Below, piece after piece: positions 17,270 to 26,659 of a stretch of DNA of 64,000 bases. This stretch comes from Robiginitalea sp. SC105. Its GTDB lineage: Bacteria; Bacteroidota; Bacteroidia; Flavobacteriales; Flavobacteriaceae. The stretch spans positions 620,001 to 684,000 of the forward strand of contig NZ_JACLZF010000002.1 in assembly GCF_014243345.1 (NCBI RefSeq). Reading direction: 5' to 3'. The translations under genes and the position numbers were made by a program. Position 1 is the stretch's first letter, and every line of letters starts with the position of its first letter. The notes under the pieces were generated by a model. It had not been told where the DNA came from. It ran no database searches and worked only from the letters and a program-made list of their open reading frames with translations.

Positions 17270-18832
17270 TCACCAAATCTCGTCCTGTCCGGGGTCCTTT
17301 TGGCAATCGCGTAAGTCGGGTTTAGGAAGCTCCCATTGCGGAGTAGCTGCAGCAAAATCCCGGCAGAATTGAACAGCCCGCACATTCCATCCGGACAGGT
17401 CCTGGTTAAATGATGGGGCGCCTTGGAACATCCACTGCATATTGTATACTCTTTGTGTCTCCCAGGAACGGATATCCTGGTTGAATTGTCCTGCTTGTTC
17501 AAACATGCCCTGCATGGATATGACTCGGGAGACATCCCAATTTTGTAAGTCCCTGTTAAACCCGGATCTGACAAACATAAAATTCATAAAAACCACGGAA
17601 CTCACATCCCAATTCCCGATTTCCTGGTTGAAGGTTTCACCTCGCTCCTGATCCGGTGCCTGGCCTGTGTCTGCCTGACCAAACATGGAACTCATGTCCA
17701 GGACCTGGGCGGTATCCCAGTCTCCAATCGGCTGATTGAACGGGGAGGCATAGAACATACCTTCCATAAATAATACCTGGCCGACATCCCAGGACTCCAG
17801 GGGTTGATTGAAATTGGTAAAGGCAAATACATACCTCATGTTTTGCACCTTGCTCACATTCCAATGGCCAACTGGTTGGTTGAATCCGGACTTATAAAAC
17901 ATGCGTTCCATGGACCTGACCTCCCCAAGATCCCAGTGCTCCAGTGGCTGGTTAAACGGGCGCCCGAGGAAAACCTGGCTCATATCGGTCACATGGCTTA
18001 CATCCCAGGATTCGATACTTCCTACCGGTCCACCGTCTTGGAATAAGCCCCTAAAGTTGGTTATGCGACTGGTACAGACCTGGCTTAAATCGGCGTCAGC
18101 GGACACCAGATCCCTTAGCATGGACTCATCCACGAGTCGATACACCACGCCGTTTATTTTTGCGGTATCTCCGGCTTCGGCCCAGGAGGCAGCCTTTACC
18201 GTTACGCCGTTGGGATCGAGGAACAAAGCTTGAGACGACTCTATTGGATCCCCCCCGTTCCTCGTCATCTCAAAGGTGCCGAGGAACCGGTTATTCGTAG
18301 CCTCAAAAGTACCCTCAAAGTGGATTTTGTAGTCCGCATAGCCCCAGTAGCATTCCGTGAGGGCCGACTGGGCTTTGCTTGTAAAGGTCAGGATGTCCGA
18401 TTCAACCTGATAGGTGGTAGCCCATTCAAAATTCAGGTAATTACCGAAAATGCTGACGATTTCCACGAAAGTAGGGTAGTGGATATACATCCGATTTCCG
18501 GAAGGGTCAAAAAAGGTATTGGTGGTAGCACTGTAACCGGTCCAGAGGCCCAGCACTACCGTTTCAAATTCTTCGCGGTCGGGCCCTTCGTATGAGTCGA
18601 CGCTCAACACCTCGACTTCAGCGTTGTAAACAGTGGAGAAACCTGTCTGGCCTGCGCTTACCAGGAGGGGTTGCCCGGTACGGCCACCCAGGATCCGGGA
18701 GGCGGGAAAATTGGTGGCGACCGGGACAGTAACGGGCCCCTCGGGCCCCTCAGCTTCATCGGTTTCTTTGGAACAGGCCGTCAGCAGGAACAGGCTGCCC
18801 AGGATCGGAATAAGGGATTGCAGCGTTTTCAT
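17270..18832 (-). CDS. BspA-type repeat (DUF285) surface lipoprotein
   Basis: The protein has 520 residues. Signal peptide with lipobox LFLLTAC, then SKETDEAEGPEGPVTVP. Residues ~40-240 form an unassigned beta-rich domain. From ~250 to the end there are at least nine tandem repeats of ~23 residues of the type FNQPLEHWDLGEVRSMERMF (FNQ, W-D/N-V, V, M, MF), the DUF285/BspA-like leucine-rich pattern. Such proteins are exposed lipoproteins that mediate adhesion or binding in Bacteroidetes. It ends QDEIW rather than in a sorting domain. It is a single gene converging on the nhaA relic. Confidence 0.85.
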   Translation of the reverse strand: MKTLQSLIPILGSLFLLTACSKETDEAEGPEGPVTVPVATNFPASRILGGRTGQPLLVSAGQTGFSTVYNAEVEVLSVDSYEGPDREEFETVVLGLWTGYSATTNTFFDPSGNRMYIHYPTFVEIVSIFGNYLNFEWATTYQVESDILTFTSKAQSALTECYWGYADYKIHFEGTFEATNNRFLGTFEMTRNGGDPIESSQALFLDPNGVTVKAASWAEAGDTAKINGVVYRLVDESMLRDLVSADADLSQVCTSRITNFRGLFQDGGPVGSIESWDVSHVTDMSQVFLGRPFNQPLEHWDLGEVRSMERMFYKSGFNQPVGHWNVSKVQNMRYVFAFTNFNQPLESWDVGQVLFMEGMFYASPFNQPIGDWDTAQVLDMSSMFGQADTGQAPDQERGETFNQEIGNWDVSSVVFMNFMFVRSGFNRDLQNWDVSRVISMQGMFEQAGQFNQDIRSWETQRVYNMQWMFQGAPSFNQDLSGWNVRAVQFCRDFAAATPQWELPKPDLRDCQKDPGQDEIW

Positions 18833-18946
18833 CTTGCGGATTTTCGTGTAAAGCTACACGCGGGAAGCGTCCGCAGCCGGATTCGTAGACGAACGACGGA
18901 TTCCTGTAGGCAAAGGGGTCAATTTAATAGACCAGGCCAAACAGGG

Positions 18947-19750
18947 CTACTGCTCAAGCAACTGCAGCTCGATTTTCCGGAATTCGGTGGGATGGCTCTC
19001 CGCCTGTATGGCGATGTACCCGGATGCCATTGGCTGGCCCTCGACATAGGCTTCGGGTTTGTAGCCGCTGATGGCCCCGCCCCCCATCCGTGGGCTGAAA
19101 TAGGTCATGACCGTGTCTCCCTCCACCAGGTGGTGGATCACCGAATCCCCCAGTACCACCATCTCCACCGTCACCCATCGGTCGCCCCTGAAGGTTTTGG
19201 AGTTGGAGTTCATGCAGTGTTCGGTGCGGAGTTCCCCGTCCATCACAACGTTGGAACCGGGCGTGCACAGGTTCATGGTGGAACGCTCTCCTTCGTCCCT
19301 GCCGCCCAACAGTTGCGCTTCCAGGGAAATAGGGAAGTCCTGGTGGAGGCCCATACTGGCCGGGGACTGGCAATGCAGCATGAAGCCGTTGTTGCGATAG
19401 GCCCATTCCGGACCATCGGCCACCTGTTCGCCCACAAAGCGGTATTCGGCCCGGAGCCGGTAGCGGGAAAACGGGGTTTTGTAAAACAGGTGCCCGTAGG
19501 TCTCCCCGATGGTGTCGTAATCGGCATAGGAAACCTTCAGGATGGAGTCTTCCACCCGGAAGGTACCCCGGTAGTTATCCCCCAGTTCAAATCCGCGGAT
19601 CTTCGGCTGCCAGTCGCCAAGGTCTTTGCCGTTGAAGAGTTGGATCCACTCCGGCTCCTCCAAGTCGGGCTCCCCTGTCTGGGGGCCTTTTTTTTCGCCA
19701 CAGGCCACTGCCAGGGCCAAAATCAGGAGGAAGAGGAGGGATGCTCTCAT
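18947..19750 (-). CDS. DUF1080 (3-keto-disaccharide hydrolase-like) lipoprotein
   Basis: The protein has 267 residues. Lipoprotein signal LLFLLILALAVAC and then GEKKGPQ. The DUF1080 jelly-roll begins at WIQLFNGKDLGDWQPKIRGF (~37), with LFYKTPFSRYRLRAEYRF, NNGFMLHCQSPASMG and FPISLEAQLLGG further on, ending ESHPTEFRKIELQLL. This family adopts a concanavalin-like fold and is linked to cleavage of keto-glycosides; periplasmic or outer-membrane location is expected. It follows no close partner. Antisense frames across the whole gene are shadows of its high GC. Confidence 0.88.
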   Translation of the reverse strand: MRASLLFLLILALAVACGEKKGPQTGEPDLEEPEWIQLFNGKDLGDWQPKIRGFELGDNYRGTFRVEDSILKVSYADYDTIGETYGHLFYKTPFSRYRLRAEYRFVGEQVADGPEWAYRNNGFMLHCQSPASMGLHQDFPISLEAQLLGGRDEGERSTMNLCTPGSNVVMDGELRTEHCMNSNSKTFRGDRWVTVEMVVLGDSVIHHLVEGDTVMTYFSPRMGGGAISGYKPEAYVEGQPMASGYIAIQAESHPTEFRKIELQLLEQ

Positions 19751-19826
19751 GGTTAAGGTTTTGGTTGCTTGTAATAAATGTAGGGATTTTGGGGAGATTC
19801 AGGGTGGGGCGTAATCCGTGAAAGGC

Positions 19827-20444
19827 CTAACCGATTTTGGCTGTCCCCCAGAAATTGAAGCTGGCCGGTTTCCAACCGGGGATATACATGGTCTGCATAC
19901 GGGTTATCTCAAATCCATTATTTGTGATTATTGCCGGTATGTCCCGGTTGAGGTTACAACCGCCACCAAGACGCTTCCATAAGGGGTTGAGTCGATTCTG
20001 CCATCGCGCCACGGCCTTGTCTGGTGCTCTGCCGTGTTCGCAGAAAATTAACCTGCCATCAGGTTTCAGGGTACGCCTGATTTCTGAGAAGGCAGCAGCC
20101 AGATCGGGGATGGTGCAAAGACTATAGGTAACCACCACGGTATCCATACTATTGTTACCCAGCGGTATATCCTCGGCACCGGTTTCAATGTAACGGAACT
20201 GAAAGGGTAAGTTATCCGGATCCCCGTCTCTTTCTTTCCAAATTTCCGGAGAAGGATCGATACCGATGACGCTTTTTACGCTTGTCGCATCATAAAAGGG
20301 AAGGTTCAGTCCGGATCCGATACCAATTTCAAGCACGTCACCTGAGGCTTGAGGAATTACTTTTTCCCGCTGTTTCATCGTGGGGGATTGCCCGCAGGTC
20401 CAGTCGATTACTTTCGGCAGAATTATTTTATTGTAAAATCCCAT
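19827..20444 (-). CDS. class I SAM-dependent methyltransferase
   Basis: The protein has 205 residues from ATG 20444 (MGFYNKIILPKVIDWTCGQS); an ATG at 20468 would add 8 residues. Motif I is DVLEIGIGSGLNLPFYD (~36), motif II VIGIDPSPEIW, motif III DTVVVTYSLCTIPDL and motif IV LKPDGRLIFCEHGRAPD, followed by the tail WKPASFNFWGTAKIG. It belongs to the UbiE/COQ5-like group related to phospholipid or menaquinone methylation, but the substrate is not fixed. Single gene, divergent from the DUF6090 gene at 20657. Confidence 0.8.
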   Translation of the reverse strand: MGFYNKIILPKVIDWTCGQSPTMKQREKVIPQASGDVLEIGIGSGLNLPFYDATSVKSVIGIDPSPEIWKERDGDPDNLPFQFRYIETGAEDIPLGNNSMDTVVVTYSLCTIPDLAAAFSEIRRTLKPDGRLIFCEHGRAPDKAVARWQNRLNPLWKRLGGGCNLNRDIPAIITNNGFEITRMQTMYIPGWKPASFNFWGTAKIG

Positions 20445-20611
20445 GAAAGTGATTTTTGGGTGCAGCAAGAGTACGTCGTTACAGCGCCTAACATTATAAA
20501 ATACAGCCTATTAACCTTCATTAAGGTAGCAAAATTTCGCCATACTTCCATTAATTTCATTCGAATTGGAGCCGCATGCCAACACGCCTGCGTTCCGCTT
20601 CCTAAATTCCT

Positions 20612-20656
20612 GTTTTATTTCCTTACCTTGAAACGAGCAACCACCAACCTCAACCA
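20612..20656 (+). promoter_or_regulatory. conserved leader (type A) of DUF6090 gene
   Basis: TTATTTCCTTACCTTGAAAC then GAGCAACCACCAACCTC precede the ATG. The same block recurs before 25095, 31543, 38951 and 40824. TACCTTGA/TATCTTGA is close to the Bacteroidetes -7 consensus TAnnTTTG, and the ~30 nt between it and the ATG would be a constant 5' UTR. Confidence 0.55.
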
Positions 20657-21406
20657 ATGCTCCGCTTCTTCCGAAAAATCCGCCGAAGCCTCCTTACGGA
20701 TAATAAGTTCAGCAAGTATTTTTTGTATGCCGTTGGGGAGATAATGCTGGTGGTGATCGGGATATTGATCGCTTTGCAGATCGATAACTGGAACGAAGGC
20801 CGGAAAGCGCGCCAGAGTGAAAAACAATTGTTGGTAAGCCTTTCGGAGGACTTCAAGTACAATCTGGTCTCCCTCGAAACTTCACTGGATGAAATCCCCC
20901 GGATAATTGAAGAATACAGCCTGGTAGTCGAGCACGCAGGGGATGTGAAAAACGGGCTGTCCGAGAAGATAAAGGCGGACATCCTGAATACAGGATTTAT
21001 CCGTACCGTTTTGGTTGATGGCACCCTATCTTCCGTGCTTGGCTCCAGCACCCTTGATTTGATACGCAATGATTCCCTGAAAAGGCTGCTCACCTCTTAC
21101 CCTGCCCGCCTGAAGAATTACAAAGAATCTGAAAATGACCTGATCGAATACGTAATTGGGGTCCAGCGGCCATTATTCAGGTCCTATGTCTCTTTATCCG
21201 ATTTCCTGTTGGATGAGCCGCGATTCGACAAGTACAAGGCGGTTGCTCCGGAATCCGATTATGAAGGCCTTTTAAGAAACAGGGAGTACCTCAATTCGGT
21301 CATTGGTATCAGGAGCTTTAACACAAGCCTGTTGAATCGGTGCAGGGAACTGCATGGGTATACACTGGATATAAGCCGGATATTGGAACAGGAGCTAACG
21401 AGATAG
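20657..21406 (+). CDS. DUF6090-type membrane protein
   Basis: The protein has 249 residues. The N-terminal module LRFFRKIRRSLLTDNKFSKY, one helix (FLYAVGEIMLVVIGILIALQ) and IDNWNEGRKA match the window-wide family. The body contains ESDYEGLLRNREYLNSVI (~215-232) and ends ILEQELTR, a weakly conserved C-terminal pattern also seen at 1090, 7130 and 38951. Function unknown. It has the type A leader and is followed by a small membrane protein gene on the same strand. Confidence 0.85.
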   Translation: MLRFFRKIRRSLLTDNKFSKYFLYAVGEIMLVVIGILIALQIDNWNEGRKARQSEKQLLVSLSEDFKYNLVSLETSLDEIPRIIEEYSLVVEHAGDVKNGLSEKIKADILNTGFIRTVLVDGTLSSVLGSSTLDLIRNDSLKRLLTSYPARLKNYKESENDLIEYVIGVQRPLFRSYVSLSDFLLDEPRFDKYKAVAPESDYEGLLRNREYLNSVIGIRSFNTSLLNRCRELHGYTLDISRILEQELTR

Positions 21407-21576
21407 CTATTCAGCCAATCATCCGTTTGATCAACTTGTTCAGGAAAACAGGCAGACAATGGGCAGGGGAGAATGGTTTTCGGAAGTACCGGTCCAATGA
21501 GATTGGAGTGGAGACACCAACTTTTGTTATATAGGATTTACAGGAATTCTGATTGTATACTTTTAAATAGAATGCC

Positions 21577-22071
21577 ATGGAAGAATTTTACGCATTGGGC
21601 GAGATTACCATTAGTATTGCCGGTTTTGCCGCCCTCTTCTCCATCCTCAGGCCGGGCCACAAAAACTGGACTGTCCGGGACAGTCTGAACCTGATCCGGT
21701 TCTACATGATGATCGAGGTGGCGAGCATCATCACAATTTTTAGCTTTCTCCCGGTTATCCTACAGGGTTACTTTGAGATTGAAACCAGTTTCCGGGTGTC
21801 CTCCGGACTCTATTTGCTTACCATGATACTCTATCAGGTATTTGCGCTGAAAAGGAACAAAAGGCATTCCGGGAAGATTGCCATCGGGGGGAACATCACG
21901 GTAATCGTGATTTTATACACGCATGTCATCATGGTTTTCGCGCTTCTGCAAACCCTGGGATTTTTGGGGAATAATCATAAAACCAACTACCTGGTGTTGC
22001 TTTTTGCCACTTTTATCTTCAATATATACCTCTTCATTCGCCTGATATACTTTACCGTTCGGAAGGAATAA
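21577..22071 (+). CDS. small membrane protein, unknown function
   Basis: The protein has 164 residues with four hydrophobic helices (about 10-25, 45-68, 76-92 and 105-127, with a further one at 138-158 possible) and charged loops (RPGHKNWTVRDSLN). I recognise no family. The start ATG 21577 fits the first helix (EITISIAGFAALFSIL). It is 170 bp downstream of the DUF6090 gene. Confidence 0.65.
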   Translation: MEEFYALGEITISIAGFAALFSILRPGHKNWTVRDSLNLIRFYMMIEVASIITIFSFLPVILQGYFEIETSFRVSSGLYLLTMILYQVFALKRNKRHSGKIAIGGNITVIVILYTHVIMVFALLQTLGFLGNNHKTNYLVLLFATFIFNIYLFIRLIYFTVRKE

Positions 22072-22399
22072 AGGTGCACTTTGTGTGAATCCCGTGTAGC
22101 CCGGGTCTGTGAGGATACCATCCGGCCGGTCCCTCCATACGCCCACCGTGCAGATTCTTGACGGACAATCACAGCATTCCCTCGGCCCTTATCCGGATGT
22201 TGGCGAATCGGAAATTGATCACTACAGGCGAATCCGATATTCCCTAGAACGGTAATGCATCGATCTCCAGAAAAGCTGATTCAGATCATGTTGTCTATTT
22301 TATTGAATGGCTATTTTCCCTCCTAATAATAAACCTGAAGCAATTGGGTTGAAATTCGTAACTTGAAGGTACTGCTTATCAATTGGAAATTAGGGGCCC
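22072..22399. other. intergenic, no gene seen
   Basis: No ORF with coding character was found on either strand in these 328 bp. TTGAAATTCGTAACTTGAAGG near 22347-22367 may hold the promoter for the TolB/TPR gene at 22400. Confidence 0.35.
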
Positions 22400-24115
22400 A
22401 TGGACGCTTCTGCCTCCGGAAATAGAAATCTGGGCAAGACCCTGGTCGTATATCTCGGTACGGCGGGCGTATTCATTGAACTTTTTAATTTTATTGTCGA
22501 TAAGTACCAGTTGCAGGGTACGCTTCCGGATGTACTGGTCATCCTCGTTATATTCGGGCTGCCCGCCGCCCTGATCCACGAATGGCACAACCGGAAATTC
22601 ACGCGGAAAGCCATTTGGATACACCTTTTGAACCTGACCATTGCAATAGGCGTTATTGCCTATGGATACTTCAATCCAAACCACTTGCGGCCAACGGAAC
22701 TCCGGTTGCTACAGTTTCGCAAAAGTCAGAAGGAACTGGCTTCCTCGGTACGATCGATCGCCATCCTGCCTTTTGCAAATCTCACTGGAGATCCCGATCA
22801 GGAAGTAATGGCCCGGGGGATGCACGATGAGCTCATTGGTCAGATGGGTACGGTAAGTGGCCTTAGGATTATTTCAAGAACCTCTTCGGAACACTATGCA
22901 GGCACGGATAAAAGCCTCCACGAAATTGCCGATGAACTCCAGGTGGATGCAATTGTCGAGGGGTCCATGCTTCCGGCAGCGGGGACAGAACTTAAAATCC
23001 AGCTCCGCCTGATCGGGGATATGCCCCGGGAGCTCCAGTTATGGACCAAATCCTTTGAACTCGAAAAGGAAAAGGTATTAAGCCTGTACGATGATATCGT
23101 CCAGTCCATAACCGATGAGATCAACATGGCCCTGTCCCCGGAGGAAGAGGACAAACTGGAAACATCAAAAGCCATTGACCCTGAAGCCTATGAATATTAC
23201 CTGAGGGGCAAATTCAATCTTTCTTTTCTCACACCCCAACTCATAGAAACCGCAGCGGAAAACTTCCGGGAATCGCTTGAAATCGATCCGGGGTTTGCCC
23301 CGGCCTATGCGGGTCTCGCAGGGGTATGGGTGGCGCGGAAGCAGCTGCCCTTCTTCAACTATCCGCCGGAGGTTACGGAACCCAAAATAGCTGAGTATAT
23401 TCAAAAGTCCTTTGCGCTGGACAGTACCGATGCCGAGATCTGGCGCTGGCACGCCACCAGGCTGGCTTACGATTACAAATGGGAGGAATGCAACAAAGCC
23501 CTGGACAGGTGCCTGGAATTGAATCCGAATTTTGCCGAGGCCCATGCGTTTAACGCCCACTTCCTGATGATGCAGAGCCGGTGGGAAAGCGCCTGGGAAC
23601 ACATTGGGAAGGCACAGGAACTGGATCCGAAAAACCCGCTTATCCTTAATTTCTACAGGGCCATGCTGGTTCATAGCGGACAGGTGGAAGCCCTTCGCGA
23701 AACGTTTAAAGGTGCGGAAAACGAATGGGGTATTGATTATTTATATTTTGTTGAAAACAAGTACGACAGCCTGATACACTTCAAAAGCGGGCAGCTTAAA
23801 GGTTTGGGGCTGCCCGACATGGCACTGTTGCTGGAAGCCACCTTTGAAAAGGAGGGGTTAAAAAACGCCCTTGGTGTCACCGCAGATTCTCTGGAATCCA
23901 TCTCCGCCGGACACTATGTGCCTGCATCTCTGATTACAACGTTTTATGAACTTGCTGAAAACAGGGAGAAAACCGTCCAGTGGATCGAGCGCATGTATAT
24001 CCGCAGGGATCCGAACCTTCCCTACTGGGCCATCAGGCATCCCAGTAAACCCCAATGGTTTTTTGAGAATTCAAGAATCCGGGAAATCATGCAGCGCATT
24101 CACCTTTGGGATTAA
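22400..24115 (+). CDS. membrane-anchored TolB-like/TPR protein
   Basis: The protein has 571 residues. Two to three N-terminal hydrophobic segments (VVYLGTAGVFIELFNFIV, VLVILVIFGLPAALI, LTIAIGVIAYGYF) are followed by a TolB/FlgO-type amino-terminal domain (~110-230: SIAILPFANLTGDPDQEVMA, DELQVDAIVEGSML). Then TPR repeats follow (~250-420: PEAYEYYLRGKFNLSFLTPQ, ESLEIDPGFAPAYAGLAGVW). This layout is typical of proteins attached to adenylate-cyclase or CadC-like output domains, but here there is no catalytic or DNA-binding domain. Probably a signalling or scaffold protein at the inner membrane. Confidence 0.78.
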   Translation: MDASASGNRNLGKTLVVYLGTAGVFIELFNFIVDKYQLQGTLPDVLVILVIFGLPAALIHEWHNRKFTRKAIWIHLLNLTIAIGVIAYGYFNPNHLRPTELRLLQFRKSQKELASSVRSIAILPFANLTGDPDQEVMARGMHDELIGQMGTVSGLRIISRTSSEHYAGTDKSLHEIADELQVDAIVEGSMLPAAGTELKIQLRLIGDMPRELQLWTKSFELEKEKVLSLYDDIVQSITDEINMALSPEEEDKLETSKAIDPEAYEYYLRGKFNLSFLTPQLIETAAENFRESLEIDPGFAPAYAGLAGVWVARKQLPFFNYPPEVTEPKIAEYIQKSFALDSTDAEIWRWHATRLAYDYKWEECNKALDRCLELNPNFAEAHAFNAHFLMMQSRWESAWEHIGKAQELDPKNPLILNFYRAMLVHSGQVEALRETFKGAENEWGIDYLYFVENKYDSLIHFKSGQLKGLGLPDMALLLEATFEKEGLKNALGVTADSLESISAGHYVPASLITTFYELAENREKTVQWIERMYIRRDPNLPYWAIRHPSKPQWFFENSRIREIMQRIHLWD

Positions 24116-24213
24116 TACCCTTGGATCCCATGACATTTTCCAAAGCCCGGCAGATAAAGGTATTAAGTCGCTTATATATGTTATCTTAGAATGAATTACC
24201 AGCCAACTTTCCA

Positions 24214-24984
24214 GTGATTTCATTCTTCCGACAAATCCGACAAAGCCTGCTCACCGATAATAAGTTCAGCAAGTACCTGCTGTATGCGGTGGGGGAAATT
24301 TTGCTGGTGGTGATCGGGATCTTGATTGCGTTGCAGGTCAACAACTACAGCGAATCAGCACAAACCCGGTCCCGGGAGCTGGTATTTCTGCAGGGGTTGC
24401 GCTCGGACCTCCAGCTCAACCTAAATGAGTTGGAGCGCTGTATTGCCCGTTACCAAAAAGTTATACGTTCCGCGGAGATAATGATCGCTTACTTTGAGGA
24501 TGCCGGCGTACCGGATCAGAATTCCTTTAATTACCACGCCATGGAGGTGATGCGCTGGGACCCCTTCCTTCGCAACAACAGCACCCTGAAGGAGCTTATC
24601 AGCTCCGGGAGCCTGGGCATCCTTTCGGATGAGCAATTGAAAAGTGGACTGCTGAAGATGGAGTTCGCCTTCGACAGGATCGACGTGGCCCAGGAGCACA
24701 TGCGATTCGACTACCAGGAGTACCTCTACGGTCCCTTTTTCCGAATAGGAGATGTGTGGCAATCCTACAGGAGCTACCAGGCCTTTACGGACAATGAAGG
24801 GGACCGACCGGATTCAAAACCAATAGACCCTGGTGTGGTTGCCACCTTGCTTGCAGATCCTGCTTTCAAGAATGGCTTTTCCCTCTGTATTTTGAACAGC
24901 CGGGACCTGATTGGAAAATTGCAGGCGGAGGCAGCTTCATCACAACAGTTGCTTGAGCGCATCAATGCCCAATTGATCAACTGA
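24214..24984 (+). CDS. DUF6090-type membrane protein with GTG start
   Basis: The protein has 256 residues. The GTG at 24214 replaces the usual ATG CTC CGC: it reads ISFFRQIRQSLLTDNKFSKY and then YAVGEILLVVIGILIALQVN. The GTG is exactly where the family start lies and no ATG is available closer, so it is accepted. The leader (ACCAGCCAACTTTCCA) is an eroded version of the common one. The body has NSTLKELISSGSLGILSDEQ (~115), the same element as in the next copy (NSTYMELLSTGELNLLTDQK), so these two neighbours have related bodies. Function unknown. Confidence 0.8.
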   Translation: MISFFRQIRQSLLTDNKFSKYLLYAVGEILLVVIGILIALQVNNYSESAQTRSRELVFLQGLRSDLQLNLNELERCIARYQKVIRSAEIMIAYFEDAGVPDQNSFNYHAMEVMRWDPFLRNNSTLKELISSGSLGILSDEQLKSGLLKMEFAFDRIDVAQEHMRFDYQEYLYGPFFRIGDVWQSYRSYQAFTDNEGDRPDSKPIDPGVVATLLADPAFKNGFSLCILNSRDLIGKLQAEAASSQQLLERINAQLIN

Positions 24985-25051
24985 CCTGCGGCAATATTAT
25001 TCAAGGGCCTTCGCCATAAACTCCTGAGACCTGATAGTTAACCGCAGTCCC

Positions 25052-25094
25052 ATTATTTCCTTATCTTGAAAGGAGCAATAACCAACTTTAACCG
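25052..25094 (+). promoter_or_regulatory. conserved leader (type A) of DUF6090 gene
   Basis: ATTATTTCCTTATCTTGAAA then GGAGCAATAACCAACTTTAACCG precede the ATG at 25095. Almost identical to the leaders before 38951 and 40824; TATCTTGA is the likely -7 element. Confidence 0.6.
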
Positions 25095-25916
25095 ATGCTC
25101 CGCTTCTTCCGTCAGATTCGTCAGCGCCTCCTCACCGATAACAAGTTCAGCAAGTATCTGCTGTATGCAATAGGGGAGATCCTGCTGGTGGTGATCGGGA
25201 TTTTGATTGCGTTGCAGGTCAACACCTACCAGGAAAATAAAATGGCCCGCTCAAAGGAATGCGAATACCTATCCAGCTTGTTGGCCGATCTTACAACCGA
25301 AAAGAATTTCCTGGAAACCTATGCCGGGTTCGACAAGGATGTAATCTTTAATGCAGAAGCACTTTTACAGGCATATTATGACCGGGGAGCGATTTCGGTG
25401 GATGAGGCGTTTTCAAGACAGCTTAGTATTTTGAATAACAGGAGCACGTTTCGTAAGCACAATTCGACCTATATGGAACTCCTTTCCACAGGAGAATTAA
25501 ATTTACTGACGGATCAAAAACTGAAACAAAGCATCATGCTGTACTTTCAAACGGTTGAGCAGTATGAGACCATCATCCGTCAAAACAATGAGTACATAGA
25601 TAATCATTTTGCTCCATTGGCCTTGCAGGTAAGCACCCATTACGTTCCAAATGCCCAGATAAAATGGAGTAAAAACATCCTGGAAAAGGGATACATCAAG
25701 GAAAAGTTCAATCGACCCCCGGAGTTCGAATCTGATTATTTCGATTACGTTGCCAAACGACTGAACCATCCCCTTGAAGAGTTAGAGTTAGTAAATCAGA
25801 TACATTATCGCTATCGCATAAGCATGGTACATCTGTCCCTGGCGGATGATCTTCTGGAGACTAACAAGGGGCTCTTAAATCGCATTGAAGAGGTGATTGA
25901 TTCCTGTTCTTCCTGA
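25095..25916 (+). CDS. DUF6090-type membrane protein
   Basis: The protein has 273 residues. Module LRFFRQIRQRLLTDNKFSKY, helix YAIGEILLVVIGILIALQVN, then TYQENKMARSKE instead of NNWNE. The body is helical (LEELELVNQIHYRYRISMVH near the C-terminus) and is related to the previous copy 110 bp upstream. Tandem direct copies with a shared 5' end of ~130 bp could recombine with each other. Function unknown. Confidence 0.85.
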   Translation: MLRFFRQIRQRLLTDNKFSKYLLYAIGEILLVVIGILIALQVNTYQENKMARSKECEYLSSLLADLTTEKNFLETYAGFDKDVIFNAEALLQAYYDRGAISVDEAFSRQLSILNNRSTFRKHNSTYMELLSTGELNLLTDQKLKQSIMLYFQTVEQYETIIRQNNEYIDNHFAPLALQVSTHYVPNAQIKWSKNILEKGYIKEKFNRPPEFESDYFDYVAKRLNHPLEELELVNQIHYRYRISMVHLSLADDLLETNKGLLNRIEEVIDSCSS

Positions 25917-26104
25917 ATATCCTGATTTGGGGATTCATTGATTCAAAACATTTGAAATCCAGCATAATGTACTTGGTTGGAATTATCAATCACGCCTGTA
26001 TAGGAATTAAATCCATATTTTGTTATTTGTATGGAATACTTAATAGGGAATGGGCAGTTTTCTTCCCTTCTGAATAGTACAGAACCAATTTTTAACCATG
26101 GATC

Positions 26105-26572
26105 ATGAAGACTAGGTTTATAATTCTAATGGTTATTATGGCGGGATGTTCCTCCCCTCAGGAGTCCATTACCGAATCGGAAGTAATTTCAACTATCGAG
26201 GGTTTTTTTAAGGCCTTGGATGTGGAGAATGACAATCCTGAACTCCTGGATCATTATATCACCGGAGACTTCATGATCTTCGAGGACGGCTTGAAAATGA
26301 ACCGGGAGGAATTCAGGGAATTTGTGTCGGAGGCAGGGCCGATTCTTAAAACCGATTGGGAACTCAGCGATTTTAAGGTGTCTTTAGATGAACATTCGGC
26401 ACATGTGCGATTATTTAATCAGGGAACCTTCATTGTGCGGTCAGATTCCTTTAGAATCAAGCTCAAAAATCAATGGTTGGAAAGTGCCTTCCTGGTCAGG
26501 GAAAAAGATTCTTTGAAAATACGTTTCTACTTCTCAGATAATATCGGGAGGGAATCAGATACCATACAGTAA
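26105..26572 (+). CDS. small lipoprotein with NTF2/SnoaL-like fold (tentative)
   Basis: The protein has 155 residues. Signal MKTRFIILMVIMAGC with lipobox and then SSPQESITE. The rest (EVISTIEGFFKALDVENDNP, LDHYITGDFMIFEDGLKMNR) resembles the DUF4440/SnoaL group of NTF2-like folds, a general small-ligand or dimerisation scaffold. The assignment is by pattern only. An orphan DUF6090 5' fragment begins 4 nt after its stop codon. Confidence 0.65.
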   Translation: MKTRFIILMVIMAGCSSPQESITESEVISTIEGFFKALDVENDNPELLDHYITGDFMIFEDGLKMNREEFREFVSEAGPILKTDWELSDFKVSLDEHSAHVRLFNQGTFIVRSDSFRIKLKNQWLESAFLVREKDSLKIRFYFSDNIGRESDTIQ

Positions 26573-26576
26573 TCCG

Positions 26577-26606
26577 ATGCTCCGCTTCTTCCGCCAGATT
26601 CGTCAA
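26577..26606 (+). pseudogene. orphan DUF6090 5' fragment (30 bp)
   Basis: ATGCTCCGCTTCTTCCGCCA and the next 10 bases reproduce the first ten codons (MLRFFRQIRQ) of the intact copy at 25095, and then the match ends abruptly. It starts 4 nt after the stop of the lipoprotein gene. No leader is present. Confidence 0.75.
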
Positions 26607-26659
26607 TTATGGACCACTATTAGCCGTCCTTACAAGGATACCAACTACTTTATAATAGA

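Noticed and set aside
18671-19756. 361-codon plus-strand frame opposite the DUF1080 gene
   Set aside because: The minus-strand DUF1080 protein has a lipobox and a complete family fold; the plus frame is low-complexity with H/R/G bias and starts inside another gene.
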